Of a stretch of 64,000 bases of DNA, positions 1-13,800 are shown one piece after another (the first letter of the stretch is position 1; every line of letters starts with the position of its first letter). Under the pieces are notes generated by a model. It searched no databases, was not told where the DNA came from, and saw only the letters and a list, made by a program, of their open reading frames with translations. Source of the DNA: Tigriopus japonicus (lineage: Eukaryota > Arthropoda > Copepoda > Harpacticoida > Harpacticidae); contig CM021312.1 of assembly GCA_010645155.1 (NCBI GenBank), positions 5,545,338-5,609,337 of the forward strand. Reading direction: 5' to 3'. A program made the position numbers and the translations under genes.

Positions 1-3000
1 TAGTTCTATGCTAAGAAGGCTTAAGAGTAGGAAAAGACATTCTTTAAGAGAAGTGCACCAAGGAAGATGTGTCCAGTTGTTAAGAAGTCCTTGAACTATC
101 TCATAACACAATGTTCGGTCCAGTTCTCACCCAATGGAAGATTGTTTATACCTTCATAAAGCCTTCCAAATATTCCCGCCATTATTTTAAAGCAAGCTGT
201 TTTGATAATAACACCGAAAAACATTAGTACCCGCTAAGAGTATCATAAAAATGCATATTATTTGTGACCGATTCCAAGATGATCACTTTTTGCCAGCTTA
301 AATATTTTTGAAGTAAAGATATGGTATGTATTAAAAAACTAAGACAACTGTATTCTCCCAAAGAAGACATGTTGATCATCAAATGCTCCACATTTTAGTC
401 TACTTATAGACACCTAGGTATTCTTGTCCGCATCGGCCTTATTCCTCCATAGCAAGTGCTCGGAAATGATGTTATGAAAAGATCGGCTTGAGTTTAATTT
501 AAATCATCTGATTCATCTCCAGAGGTTAATGCGAAGAGTGCAATTTAGAATTACGTACCTCTATAGTTTCCTCGTTCGGTCTACACTTGACGGTCGTGTG
601 CTTTTTTGTGGGAAAAAAACATCGTAGATAGATCGTCATCCCTATCTTGGAAAGCAATCAGAAAGTTGAAGAATTCTGACAAAATTAGAGGAAACTGATT
701 TCCATATTTGCCAACTTTCTGACGGGAAACCCTCAACAAAGATCACAGAGATTGCCATCGCTCCTCTCTTTTTATCTCTGCCTTTGAATATGTAAAGTTG
801 GAAAACAACCTGAGTGAGATGTGTGCACTTTTTGAACCCTGATGATGAAGACATCCTCGTTAAGAGCACGTCGAACAGATCATCTCTTTGGTCGAACTTC
901 ATCTCGAACCCAAGCTCTCCTTTACCAATCTAATTCTTCCCAATGAAACAAAAATCGCAGAATCTCGACTTTCGTGTCCGGATGACTCATGTGTTTTTCC
1001 AGGGTCGAGAAATTTTCCCCAAGACCTCCTCAAGAGTGAATGTGAGTCCATTTTTTTCATGTCTCGACCTTCTAGCTCTTTTTCTTGTTCTCCACCGACT
1101 TGGGTGGGACAAACGCCGACAATGTTATGCACATGTGTTCGCGATTATTTGTCCTATTTGCGGACAAGAGAGCGTGAGTGAGGAGCGAGCAGGAAATCGT
1201 AAACTCACGGAGAACACGATAAAAAGCAAGGGTTTAAAATTTGCACAATTCCTAGACAGGGAAATCAATTTCCCGACCCTGTGGGGGCAAACTAGGTTGT
1301 GCACTTTCCGCCAATGGGTTTTATTGTTTCCGCAGAAATTTCACTCAGGGAATGGAAAAAATGAGGGTCCGACCAATTTCCGTCTAGACTACAGATTTAT
1401 AAGCCTTATTACGTCGTTGATGCCTACAATCGCAAGCCAAATCAAAAAAGGGCTTGGAATAAAGGCGCATGGCTTTTGAGCCAGTTGGATTAAATCACCC
1501 ACATTGACAGCTGAATACGATCATATATTTGACATGATCGGTTTGAGATTCTGCCATCAAATGAGACCACTCTCGATCTCGTAAATCGGTTTCCTCCTTG
1601 ATGTTCCACAGAGAGAAAGAGAGGGATCATGACGCGCTACCCACACTTAAAATTCATTACCATCTCAAATTGCCTTCTTAATTCACAAGAGCACAAAGCA
1701 TTGGCGTTGGTTCGAACCATTGAAACTATTATCAGAACTTTATGGTTCATAATGTGTGCATTTCAGGAATCATCATCACCCTTCCTGCGCCTCCTCTTTC
1801 TCGTTGAACGACATGCAACGCATCCTCCATGTATTTAAGCAGTCACCACGTGGCCTACTTTCTGCTCGCTGAGCAAGACATATATCCGCTTTAATCACCA
1901 CCAAAGATCCAGTCCATATTGAAATAGTTTCTTTTGTTTTCCCCAAGAGTTTGAGAACTCTGGACGTCAATGATTTATTTGAAAGCTTCGGCTACACATT
2001 TTGAGAGCGGTCAACAAAAAATGGGGAATCAATTTGCCAACTTGCGTTCGACAAGGAGATATACGAGCGAGAGCAAATAGAGCAGCGTTTACCAATATTA
2101 ATGATCAATAGGGAGCGACCTTGTGACCCTTGAAATGATTTGTTTCAATAAGAAACCGCACGAAAACTCATCTGATGACATACCAAGGTTTTTTAGCGTC
2201 CCAATCATTCGGTTTAATTCATAGCAATATTCGTTATTAGCAACTGATCTGAATTGAAACCGAAAGTGGTTCACCTACAATAAACCTAATTGATTGCTTC
2301 TTAACCATTCCATACTTAAAGAACGTCATGGTCTTGGTGTTTGTTTTTCAAATTTTGTGCTAAAACTATCCATTGAAATATTTGAGAAATTAATGCTTTG
2401 CTTTCTGTTTCTAAAGAGAATGTACCAAAGACCGTTTTCGTTACCTCGAGATGAATTTATAGTTTTTTCAAGGATCAATTTCACCTGCGTGGCATTTCAA
2501 AAGTAAAGATAAAAAATAATGCTTCTTGTAATGGACTTTTGTATCATTGGACAATTATAACTTCATGACAGCAACTTTGTCCACCATTTTGTGCGGATCT
2601 GAATGAAGAAAAAGGCCGAGTTTCTTGTAAAATATGTTATGTTCGACATCAAGGGCAAAAACTTGCTCTCTTTTCAAAGAAATCTTTGATGATGCTTGAT
2701 AACAGAATTCTCTGACGAAGTATTTTTCAATTTTCAAACATTTTCAATACCGATTGCCATTTGTAAATCATACTTTGCATTGCAAGCAAAGGCATTTAAA
2801 CATGGGAGATGTAAGATGTAGGAATTGGCAAAACTTCCAGTATGGGATCTTCGATTATTTTCTCGTGATATTCCGTATAAAAGAGTCCACCAAGCAAACA
2901 GTGATTGTCCAATGTTTGGTCAAAATCGTAATGGGGGTCATGTGATGGCAGTGATCTTAACACGTCAAGCCACGGCCCTCGTGGCAGATTTTCAAGTACC

Positions 3001-6000
3001 AAATAGGCTCTCACACTCATCATGGCAGGGTTTTTGTGCCCAAATTCTCAAGACACACTTCATGCTGAGATTTCTGAGAGCCATTTCAAGTTGAGTTGTG
3101 CAAAAAAAATCACACCCGAGAAGAGTATGAGCAAAAGCTATTGAGGGAGGAGGAGGAGGGTCTAGTCTAGTAAAGGAGGTTTGCTCGTTTTCTCTCCATC
3201 CTCACATCAGCTGCCATCTTCATATTTAGAGCAGGCTTCCCAAAGCCAGTACAACACCACCACCTCATACAGACAGAAAGACAGACAGCATAGCACCCAG
3301 CACCAAAACCATCTCAGTCCATGTCCCAAGATACCTAGAGTGATTTTGACGAGCCTCTTTACCTCTAAAGTGTTACTGACATTAACACATTTGCCTTGGC
3401 GAGTCCAGGTGAGAAACAGATTGGGATGCTTGAGAGCATTGTCTGAAATATTTGGGTTAGCGAACGACCTGAGGAAAATTGATATTTGTGCAAGGTTTTG
3501 ATATGGATGTTTTAGATGGTGATTGTATTGTATGAGAAGTGTGCAAGAACTTGGGGGTGGTAACTTATGGGTGTAGCTTTTTTCTCAGTGGCTCTTTTGA
3601 ACATGCGTAATCATTTTCAAGTGAATTTAGAAAAAAGGCGAGCTCCACCCAATCTCTCGGTGAGATGATTATCAATACAAAGATGATTGCGGCCATTCGT
3701 CCGTTTGGTCCGGAAAAAATCAAATCTTGAGCTCGTCTGGCCACCATTTTTAGAGCCATGTAACTTGGAGTGACTGGAGATATATGATAATTGTTCCTTT
3801 GAAGTGTGGTAAACTCGGGTAATTAACATCTACTTTGCCATCTCTTGATGACCGCTTCCACGGCACAAACGAGACTTGGAGATTGGCAGATCCCTCCCTT
3901 GAAAAAAAGGGATCCTTGAGTGCAATTTTCCACCTTTAAGGTTCCTCTCATCCGCCATTTCATGGCATTAGGGACTTGTAGTATGTGTGTGTATGTTCGT
4001 GAAACAAATATCAAAATGAACAGAAGTGTGTTCACAGCCCTTTCATTTCTTGCTTAACTTCCCAGTAACGAGTGGCAATGTGGCGATGGAAAAAAGTCGT
4101 GAGTTTGATATCGAGCGTGTAATGATCACACCGACTGACTTGGGGTTTAACAACACTCCCCACAACTTCAAGCAGCCTCGTCATCCTCATAAAGACTCTT
4201 CACACTCGCCCAGAGTTAGCCTTTAAAATCAGATGAAGATTCTCATTTCGATATTTAAACGTTTCTCATTCTCCTATTCAAATGGTTTTGGCCTGTCAAA
4301 CGTAAACAACAAGTAGGTTCCAAGTCATAACATTTCTAAATCTGAACTAGTACGAAGTGAATCATTTGACAAGAGAATCATGAATGGCGTTAGATTACAT
4401 CTAAAACCACGAAAGAATCAGCAAAGAGCCGGTAGAGGTTTCGTGAGTTCAAAGAACACCTCCGAGTTTTCTTCATAAGAAACGCGGAATCGAAGTCTGG
4501 GCGATGCGAAACATAAACCTAAAAACTAACACAAATGTTTTAAACTGCATGAACTGATTTGAGATTAGCCAACAACACGGATTTCACTGAGAACGTAATG
4601 TTCTTGGACTTGGACTGCTTTTCTGACTTAAAGATATTGCTTAAGGAGCAGTTTGACCAGTTTTTATCAATTAGTTGTTTAGGTTATCTTCTTTGTAGCA
4701 CAGGTACTAATAACTGCTCCCCGCAGAGGCAACGCTTCTGCAGAAATTTGAAATTTCTGAGTAGGAAAAATACCTTAATTAATGTAATTGTTATTCTTAA
4801 TGGGTAAACCGTTTTGTTGAGGAAATAATTTGTTGCACTTCTTCCTTTTATTTTGGTCATTTTTATTGTCTATGCAAAGCAATAGGCTGAATTACGTTTG
4901 CGCTGAATCTAAGTTGCGATGCATCCAATATTAGGCGATTACTGAAGCTAAATCTCTCAGATATTCTTGATTCAATGATTTAAAATGTTCATACACTGTT
5001 GTACACCAGAAGTTTCAGTGTTAACGTACTTTGAAATTTGGAAAAGCGGATTAAAGTACGTACATTTCGCTCTGATTCTGCATTCAATTTCGCATTGGAC
5101 AAGGATTGGCTGAAAATTGCTGGAAATTCAGATTGCATTTCTCATGAAACGTGTTTGTTAATGGAAACGTCTTCGTCAGCAGAAAATTGTCCATATCCAC
5201 TTGAAGCCTAGAACACGTTGTAATGTTTCCCAAACATGACTCAACTTTCACCACACATGTCAAAGTGATTGAAAATTAGGTTAACAGACATTCCCAAAGA
5301 CCCAGGCTTAATTCACCCCAACAACCCAGACACATTCACCACTACGACCTAAGACTCAACAGCCCCCAATTTACCCTGGTATAAACGGTAGTGCGTATCC
5401 ACTAGTCAGACCTAGTAAGCCTACCAAGGAGAAAGAGAGAGCTCTAAAAAATTCTTTCGAATTCGTTAGGCCACCATGCATTCATCCGGGGTACATCCTG
5501 GGCCAACTTAGGGCCGGTAACCACCTCTCTGGCTCTCCAGAGCCAAACCCAGAGACAAGTGCAAGACATTCCAGACTGCTCTCTCCCATTCTCTTCATCG
5601 TTGGTCTCTCCAAGTCTCCAATGACCTGGGATCCCACACCCAAGGTAGCCCGAAATCGATCGGCCTCGCCAACTCCCAAGGAACATGAGGAGTGGTTTTC
5701 CCGCCAATTTTGTTCCTCTTGAAACTAGGGCGAAGAGGCCGTGACTGCCAGTGAATCTTCTCTCGGGGCAGCTTACTCCCACTGGATGACAGTCAGTTGG
5801 TAACCGTCTCTGAGAAAGTGAAGTAGTGAACGACAGCGACGCAGATTCGGCCTGAAACCGAACCCCTCCAGAATCTCGAGCTGACTCTCGAGACGTCTTG
5901 AAAAAGGGGGAGAGAGCTGCTCTCTATCCCGCTCTTAAAGCGTTTCTCTCTCCCCCTCTAAAAATATATCTTCCGTGCCCTAGTGATCTGGAAATGTAAA

Positions 6001-6171
6001 TTTAGATCAACGGTACATATGAGGGTGAAACCTACTCATTATCTATCCTTGAACCTTGAAAAGTACATGTTTTGTGGCTAGGTACATATCGCCACCTTAG
6101 GTTCAGAAACAGGTACAACGTGGTAGCCCGAATCTCGAGTTGCCGTCCAGTTTTCGCTTTCTCACCACAAG
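1..6171. other. Intergenic DNA, no gene recognised
   Basis: Only chance-type open frames. The longest, 943-1479 (+, 178 residues), has no recognisable domain. A GGA run lies at 3144-3160. An AT-richer patch runs from about 4800 to 5250. Confidence 0.55.
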
Positions 6172-6401
6172 AAAGGAAACCCGAGCTTGAGAGCCGGAAC
6201 AGTTTTCCCGCCAAGAAAGACCTAATGGCCTACATATCGGTTTTGAGGCAGTCGAATATTCAAGACCGAGCATTTTCTCCAGACGCTTTCCCAATTGAGG
6301 TTGATTGTGCACGAGGTGTCCATTTGTTGGATGATGGAGGGGAGGTAAAATCAAACAAGTTTATAAAAGCTGGCAGAAATGAAAAGCCGAGCATTGTCTA
6401 A
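6172..6401 (+). CDS. Possible terminal exon (unrecognised protein)
   Basis: A + strand frame (open from at least 6072) ends at TAA 6399-6401, and an AATAAA follows at 6418-6423, only 17 nt later. An acceptor-like site with a pyrimidine-rich run (TTTCTCACCACAAG) ends at 6171. The last 75 residues are charged and plausible as protein, including FPIEVDCARG and LLDDGGEVKSN; no family is recognised. An internal ATG lies at 6225. A donor-like GAG|GTAAAA at 6344/6345 could end it earlier. No upstream partner exon was found, so this may well be chance. Confidence 0.15.
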
Positions 6402-6417
6402 TGGCTTGGAATGGTCC

Positions 6418-6423
6418 AATAAA
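6418..6423 (+). terminator. AATAAA after the 6172-6401 frame
   Basis: A canonical poly(A) signal hexamer 17 nt after the stop. Hexamers of this sort occur by chance about every 2 kb at this composition. Confidence 0.15.
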
Positions 6424-7818
6424 AGGGCAGGGTAATGGCTACGAAAGCTAATTAATCTTGCACAAACCCCTCAAACACATTTGGCCTCTCGAGAGATATT
6501 TGGGTCAGATCTCGAGTATGAAGTGCAATGGGTTTATTTGTTTACGACCCAGGAAATTGCAGCATCCCCGTTTATTGAGCGCGAGGTGTTGAGGTGGGAA
6601 TCCGGACCCAAATATCACCCCCATAAGCCTCCTGTCGTTCATGGAATAGGACATTCATGAATGGTAGAACCTCTTGTCATAATTACCTTGGCCATTGCCA
6701 ACTTTCTCCCCACAAAAGCGAACCTCAAAAGAGAACACGTCCATTTTGTCATTGGCCAAGCTATAATCTTCTTCACCAACGCGATTCACCGACCCATTTC
6801 AGGCAAATTGAGAGCATTTTCTTCCAGATTTCTTACACTTTGTTTCACAGACAACCCAAATATCATGGAGCGTGGACGCATTTAGGATAATAGCGGTTTC
6901 CATTTAAGTCTAATATTCCAATGGAACCTAGATAGATGGGAGATGCATAACCCACTTGGAGTGCATGGAATTAGCTTCAAGATTTCTAACAGGTATCAAA
7001 CCTGACCCCAAGTGGATGAAGCCCCACATGAGGTAATTGAGGCATGTCACAAGGTGGTCAGCATGTGCATTGTCATGGACCAGAAACTCGGGGGCTACTT
7101 AACTAGCTCCACATACAATGTAGTACCTAAAGCTGCTTCTTCGTCGTCTTCCTTTCGTTTTGTCTCCATTCCTAGCCTCCTCACATGGGAGAGAGAAAAT
7201 CCATAGGGTTGTTCTGGCACCGTCATCAAGCTGGTCTTTAGAAATTCCAGTTTAAATACAGGAAATGAGTCCACATTTCGGCTGCTTACCCCACATTTGA
7301 ATAGCCAGTGGAGTCGGCAGGAGGTCTTCCAAGTGTCAACTTGTCCTAGGAGAGATCACTGTCATCCTTCCCTCTCTCCGGTTCATTCTCTTTGGTTGCC
7401 ACATGTGAGCTTCATTATGTATCGTCCTCATGCCTTCGAATAGTGGGGTTATACGAAATGAACAGTGGCTCAAATACAGTTTTTGGACTGTTTCAAACTA
7501 CATACATCGAGTCGATTGCAGAAAAGGTACGGAGGAGTGGGCACATCGAGATAGCTTGAGGAGGGCATAAAATGTTGAGAACATGGAATGCACAAGTTTT
7601 ACGTATATTTTATGTTCCTCCTTTTGATATGATTTTTGTTTTACCTCCGGACTTAACGGCATGAGATAAGTAGGTAGATTTAGTGCTATATTTTGAATCC
7701 GCTTCAAGTGACGCTTCAATCCCGCGTGCATTGCGCGTTAGAGTAGTTGCTAGTCCATCCCAAATTTAACTGCACATCCAATGGAAAGAACACCTGATGA
7801 TGGAAAAATATACAGATA

Positions 7819-7833
7819 GAGAGAGAGAGAGAG
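7819..7833. repeat. (GA)n microsatellite
   Basis: Seven and a half GA units in otherwise unremarkable intergenic DNA. Confidence 0.85.
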
Positions 7834-10800
7834 GTGTACACTTTTGATAATTAGCTCACTATGAGGTCCATTCGAGAGGGCTTTCCATTGTTGGATGTGT
7901 GCAACTCACACACTCCCAAACAAGTCAGCCGTTCTTCATTGCCTGCCTCCTGATTAAAGGAGTGGGAATTAAATGGGAATGATCTCGTGTCTTCTCTGTT
8001 CAATCCCATTCTTCGCCAAGGAGGAACCATGAAATTAAAATTGATTTTAAGAAAGCTTATTCTCTCTATCCTGCTGTGAGGAGGGTCTCATTCGAACGAT
8101 TGTGCCACTTACGTAACACCAGTACTAGCACCACCACCACCCATCATCCAAAATGGAGCTCATCGGTTTCGGGTTCATGAACACGAGGAGAAGGCGAGTG
8201 TAGCAAAGGTGCACTCACCCCATCCAAGAAGAACACTTCTCGTACGTACAGGATTTTGGCGCCACCCTCAGGACATAAAACGTTGCCCTCTACGTACTGA
8301 ACTTGGTCCAGGTCTAGATACAGACAGGTATGTAGGCAATACTAGATAGGCATGTGGTGCGGCCTCTGCCCTCCAAACGAATCACCTGCTCATGTGAGTG
8401 CTTGCTATCTCTACCTACTCCTGTCAGTACTCGGTGTTTGTGTCCGATGTCAGAGTCTCTATTCGACCATGGAAGCTGGTTCAACAGGAAACATCGGTTT
8501 TGGTACCAAAGGACATTGACCTCCAAACCAATGATAGGAACTAGTAGGCATACTTTGCCGTGAATAGCCGTCGTTTAATGTTCGAGTGTCCACTTGAAAA
8601 CTTCATTTTAAATTCTTGTCAATGGTATGATGTGTGGAAAAATTGGGGAACGGAAGTTGTTCCTTCTCAAATTGTGACGGAAACACTTGGCTTATCACAC
8701 CATCGAGTTAGAGACATCTCTGTCTCACCCCACTTAGACGATCGAGGAAACTCCATTGACTGCAGAATAACTTGAGTCACGGCGAAAGCGCTGCGGGAGA
8801 TCGTCTTTTCAGTATTCAATTGTCTAATTAAAAGACATTAATTCATTTGCCTTTTCCTGTCTCGTCCATTTAATTTGAGACCATTTCCCCGTGCTTGAAC
8901 GGGTTTGGAAATGTCCCAAGCCAGCAGCCCATCGAGTCATTTGGAAATTACCTCGAGTTCTCGTACAGAAAAGAAGCGGGGCAATAAACGGGAATAACAA
9001 TGAATGTATAACTACACACAGAACACACGTTATTATTCTACCGTGGGGCGAGCTAATAAAGGTACAGACAGGAAAGGAGCCCTTCTCAGCTTAAAGAGCC
9101 CTTTTGAAACGTAATATCCTTGTTCCTTGTGAAGAAACACCCTTCCAGAAAGAAAGCGCTGTCTTTATTTGGACTAAGTGCCAACGCTCCCTTTAATTAC
9201 GAGAAATTGTCCAAAGAAAGCATGTGTCTTGTCTCGAATTAGGAGCAGGAAGCGATTACCCGTTGAACTCGGAGACTCATTTCAAACAAAATACAGGGAT
9301 CTAGCTTGAAGCAGAAGGGTTTTTATTATTTTATTTTTTTCCATGGAGGGTTGTGGCGATCAAGAATTGGAGATTTAAAGTAGTTCACACCTGCTCCCTC
9401 TCCCTTGAACGGGGATGGCATTTGAATGGGATTCAAAGGAAATTCACTCGCATTTAAATGGCTCCACCTTGGATAGGAGAATATCCAAATCCTATCATAA
9501 AAAAAGACTTGCCTGTCATGGGCTCAGGCTCTGAAAAAGGTGCTCCATTCAAAAATCGAATCCAAAAGTGACTAAAAAAGTAGCTCTGTCAATACGACTG
9601 GAATGAATGGACCACAAATGATGAAGGGCTTTTCAATCATGACATTCATTCTCTCATCCTTGGAACACACGGACTCTCAAAGAGGGCAAGGAAAAAATCA
9701 TCACCATCTTAATACCGTTTCTGGCTTTGGAATGCTCGCCAACCAACGAAAGAAATGGCATAATAAACCTGTACCAAAAGATGAAATTTACTCTCCAGAG
9801 CCTTCTCGCGTAATTACAACTTAGTGGGCCAGGTTTTTTCGCCTTCTCTCCTTGCCCACAAATCTTGGGTGTTGTATACTGGTACGTTCGTTCGTTGTAT
9901 ACGTACAAACCGTGAACGAAGGCTCCTAAACTTGCTTGTGCTTCATTCACCGGATGTTGCTGGCTTCGTCCTGAAAAGAATGACGAAGTGACATAAAAAC
10001 TCATTCTTCTGACTGGACCTGGACAATTGACAAAGTGTAGACTTTCATGTCCAAAAAGGTTCTTCTTCTTGTTTGAGACGGAGCGACGAGTTGAATGACT
10101 GAATTACTACACCTTAACATGAAGTAAAGCTCGTTATGTAATGCATAGTAATGTCGGTTCTGAAAGAACTTGAAATTGTTATTTTTATTGTATTGAATGG
10201 CAAGTTGTCTATTTTTCTGTACATGCATACTTTGTTCATGAGTCGTTGAAAATAATTGGAATATCTGTGCTTTCCCACTACGTAATTTCTATTTTACCTC
10301 AATTTGAGCAGCTCGGAGTGACAAAGCAGAAATTACTTTGATGTGCCACGTCTTTTTGCGGAAAGAAGAGAAAAAATTAGCCAAACAGCCCCTATCATAA
10401 GTTTTAAGTGTTATGAGCACTCTTCGGCAAGTGATTATCGTTACTTTCATGTGCATGCCGTGCTTTACAGCTTAACACAGATTCCACGTACGCATAACGT
10501 GTACTAGAAGTGGTTGGCCAAAACGGGGCCATAAGTGAAGACGGAGAAGGCAAGTAAACCATTATTTTTAGGAGATGATTGCCCTAATGTCTTTGACCAT
10601 TGCTAATGTTGGGACCAAATTCATTGCTCTTCACTGTGAAAAATCCCCCAAATCGTGATAGAGTTTGTGCAACCCTGAAATACCGTGCCCCTCACTCTTC
10701 TAAGTGAAGGCATGTCAAGTGGTTTTTGTTCCCAATATGCAAATACCCATTAGGACTGTCTTTGGTGGTCTCAGAGGCATCCTCTCAGTTCCCAAGTTAC

Positions 10801-13800
10801 TGGTGAATAACTTGGTAAACGAGGATATCTTTGGAATGGCCGCACTTACAAGCTTCATAATTTTGTTCAGGAGCTCTGCAGGAACGAACGGGGCACTTAA
10901 CTCTGTAAGGCTCCAAGAGGCATTTTATAAATAGTTTGTGGCAGTTTGAGGCCATCGCCAAGTTCAACACTTCACAATTTCATTCTGGTCAACAATGCCC
11001 GGTCCACCATGATGAGTGCAGCCAAACTGGATGTTGATGATCATCATTCCATGTCTCGAATGACCACCCATGTCTCTTCCCAGAGAGCAAGAACCGCTTG
11101 ACCATCTCATCCGACCAAAAGCAATAACAACGACAACAACTATGTTGTAATACAACATCCAGATTTACCATTCCCAACCAAAAAAAGAACCATTTCCCGG
11201 AGAGGCCAAAGCCCCCACTGCAATAACTTGTTCACAAATTATGACCCTCAAAAGGTCTGAATGAAGAAAATTGTACAATGCTCAGGTTCTCTTATAAAGG
11301 TGAGGACAGCCAAGACCTTATTGATGGGTATCTTGGAAAGAGATGAGAGAGATCGCCAGTGTTCAGAAACCTCTTTGGTTTTGGAGTGAGTCCAATGACA
11401 ACGAGCGATATGGTGGAGAGAAGTATCTTTTGGAAGTATGTGAATGCTCGTGATGATGCCTTATGGAATGATAAGTGTGACATAAAATTACCACTCATTA
11501 CATTCACACCTTTTTCGAGACGAGCCAAATAAATTACAATACGTAACTACGGAGTGTGCGAAGAACGAGGCGATGATTACAAATTCCATTGGCGAGAAAT
11601 TAATCACGTCATTTTCACAAGGCCAATGCGACAATACACGCACAAAAGACGCCATTTCTTTTACAACACTATATTCTTGAATAGCGCCACGTGCGCAAAG
11701 TGACTCCATGCAAATGTGACATTTGACATTTTATGGCCGGTCTCGTTGGGTTCCCAGGAATAAATTTGCCCTTGATTTACTGCTCTAATTCGAAATGGGA
11801 AGGAGAAAGTCCTAGGGTGATTGTTCTATACTTGCTTGGTTCTCTGACGACGATGAAAGTTTAGGTCTCAACACCAATTTGAGTGGCAGTACTTCACACG
11901 CTCGCACACTGGCTTCCTTGATGTATTGTACCTGTCCCATGTTTTTTTTTTTAAATATCAAAATACGAACACCATAAACCACTCCAGCCAAACCTGAGAG
12001 ACTCGAATATTAATGTAAACCGAAGCGGTTATTGTTGCGAATCGTTAGCATGTGTGGCTGAAGGTTTAGCTAATTGTGTTCTTTGCCGTTAAGTACATTC
12101 ATATGGACGACTATTTCCGAGTAGTTTGACAGGCAGCCAGGGAAAAAATCCCATCAAAGCCATTGGCGAGGTAATTTTGTAAATGAAATGACTGACTAGG
12201 TTAATGACTATTGCTCCTTCGTCGCCTTAATAATCATTGTTATCGTCATCACGTCGTCCGGGCAGGTGATGTCTGTCTGCATGTTTAATCATATTATACT
12301 GGGGACCCTGAGGCTTTGGGAAAGGGATAACAAAAAAGATGATTACTCGATTCGTTCTCGTCTGATCCAAATCAGACGGGCCCACGTGCGTCAAAAATCC
12401 GATTGGACAAGATTCTTCTGAAATTCGCATCAAAAGAAAACCATTGAATTAGTAAAGTGTCGAGGTATTTAAGAAGTAAAGTAAAACCAAGGCAAAAACT
12501 GTATCAGATGATATTCGGGGATTTTTTTTGTAGAATTACTTAAATTACATTTTCAATTGCCCTCATTGCTCTTCTTTTTTTCTCAAATATGCCAAAGGAA
12601 CACAATAAGAATTTTTTTTCCACCATATAAAATGTGTGATTGCGTCGTTGAACCATCCTTTCATGTGAAGGATTTGACATAAAACATTATGATCACAACG
12701 AGATAAAACACACGTTTCCAACTTTGGTCTTTAAGGAGATCTCAACGCCAAGTTTTTTGAGCATCTTACCGGTGAGTAATTGTCCACTTTGATTAATTCT
12801 CACACTCTCCCAGTCATCCAATAATGCAAATTGACCCTTTTCCGACAAAGGGTCTTTCACTATCACCAAATCTGGATCTCGTGGCTCCTATCCGCACCAT
12901 TATTATCGAGCAGACCATTCCAATTCCTCCACTGACCCACATGAGTTAATCTTCCTGGCCAACCTTCTAGTACTTGTGTTCCTTCGTTCTATCTATCCAC
13001 CACTCCAATGAGGCTGGGTTGGCTACTAAACAATGTATTTCAGTACAACACAGTTGATTTATATAGAGTTTGCGCTGATCGCTCCAGAGGATGGAGTCTA
13101 AATCTGCTCAGTAGGTAATTATTGACACTGAATGATGGTTTAATTTGGCCCTAACACCGGGTGGCTCAGCTAGATCCAAGAAGTTCAGCCTAGGATTTCA
13201 TCTCAAGCTGGCCGCGGCCTATGATTTCTTCAATTATAACAGTTTCGAGATCCAAGAAACTTTACAATTTCCCCTGGGGGGACTCTATGTAGAAGATCTA
13301 ATCACGAACAATATATTTCACTGGATGTATTACAAGAAGTGCCAACACAAAGCTCTTTAAGGGGACAAGCGGACAAGGTGATATTGTGGGCATTACAGGA
13401 AATGAGTTATCACTTTTAAAGGGATTTTGATGTCCAACTACAACCCTTCAGAGACGGTAATCGATTTTTCGGGGCAGTTCCGACGATTTTTCCGAGTGCA
13501 TTAATCACCTTCATCTCGTTTCCCTTGGTTCTCGACACGCTTGCCCGCATGCTGAGAAAAATCAAAGAAGTATAGAGACAATTAACAGAGTTCTCCAAAT
13601 GGTTAGGATCATTTAAGACGCAGAGGTTGCTCAAGTTCCAGTTGGTCTGTGACGTTTTCACTTTCTTTTTCATATCAGCCATACCGAATTGTGAATAATC
13701 TAGATCGAGACGAACCCTTTCATAATATACAGGTCCGTCTTGCCTCAGGAGTTGAGTTGTGGTTCATCAAAATGAATAATCCCATGTCTTGTAGCGCACT

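Noticed and set aside
1708..1722. B-box-like GGTTCGAACCA at 1.7 kb
   Set aside because: Flanking bases do not pair as a T arm and no A box or acceptor stem is present.
7498..7731. - strand frame with LKRIQNIALNL, reminiscent of a reverse-transcriptase tail
   Set aside because: The resemblance is a few residues only; the following conserved block of such elements is missing and no YxDD-containing frame lies nearby.
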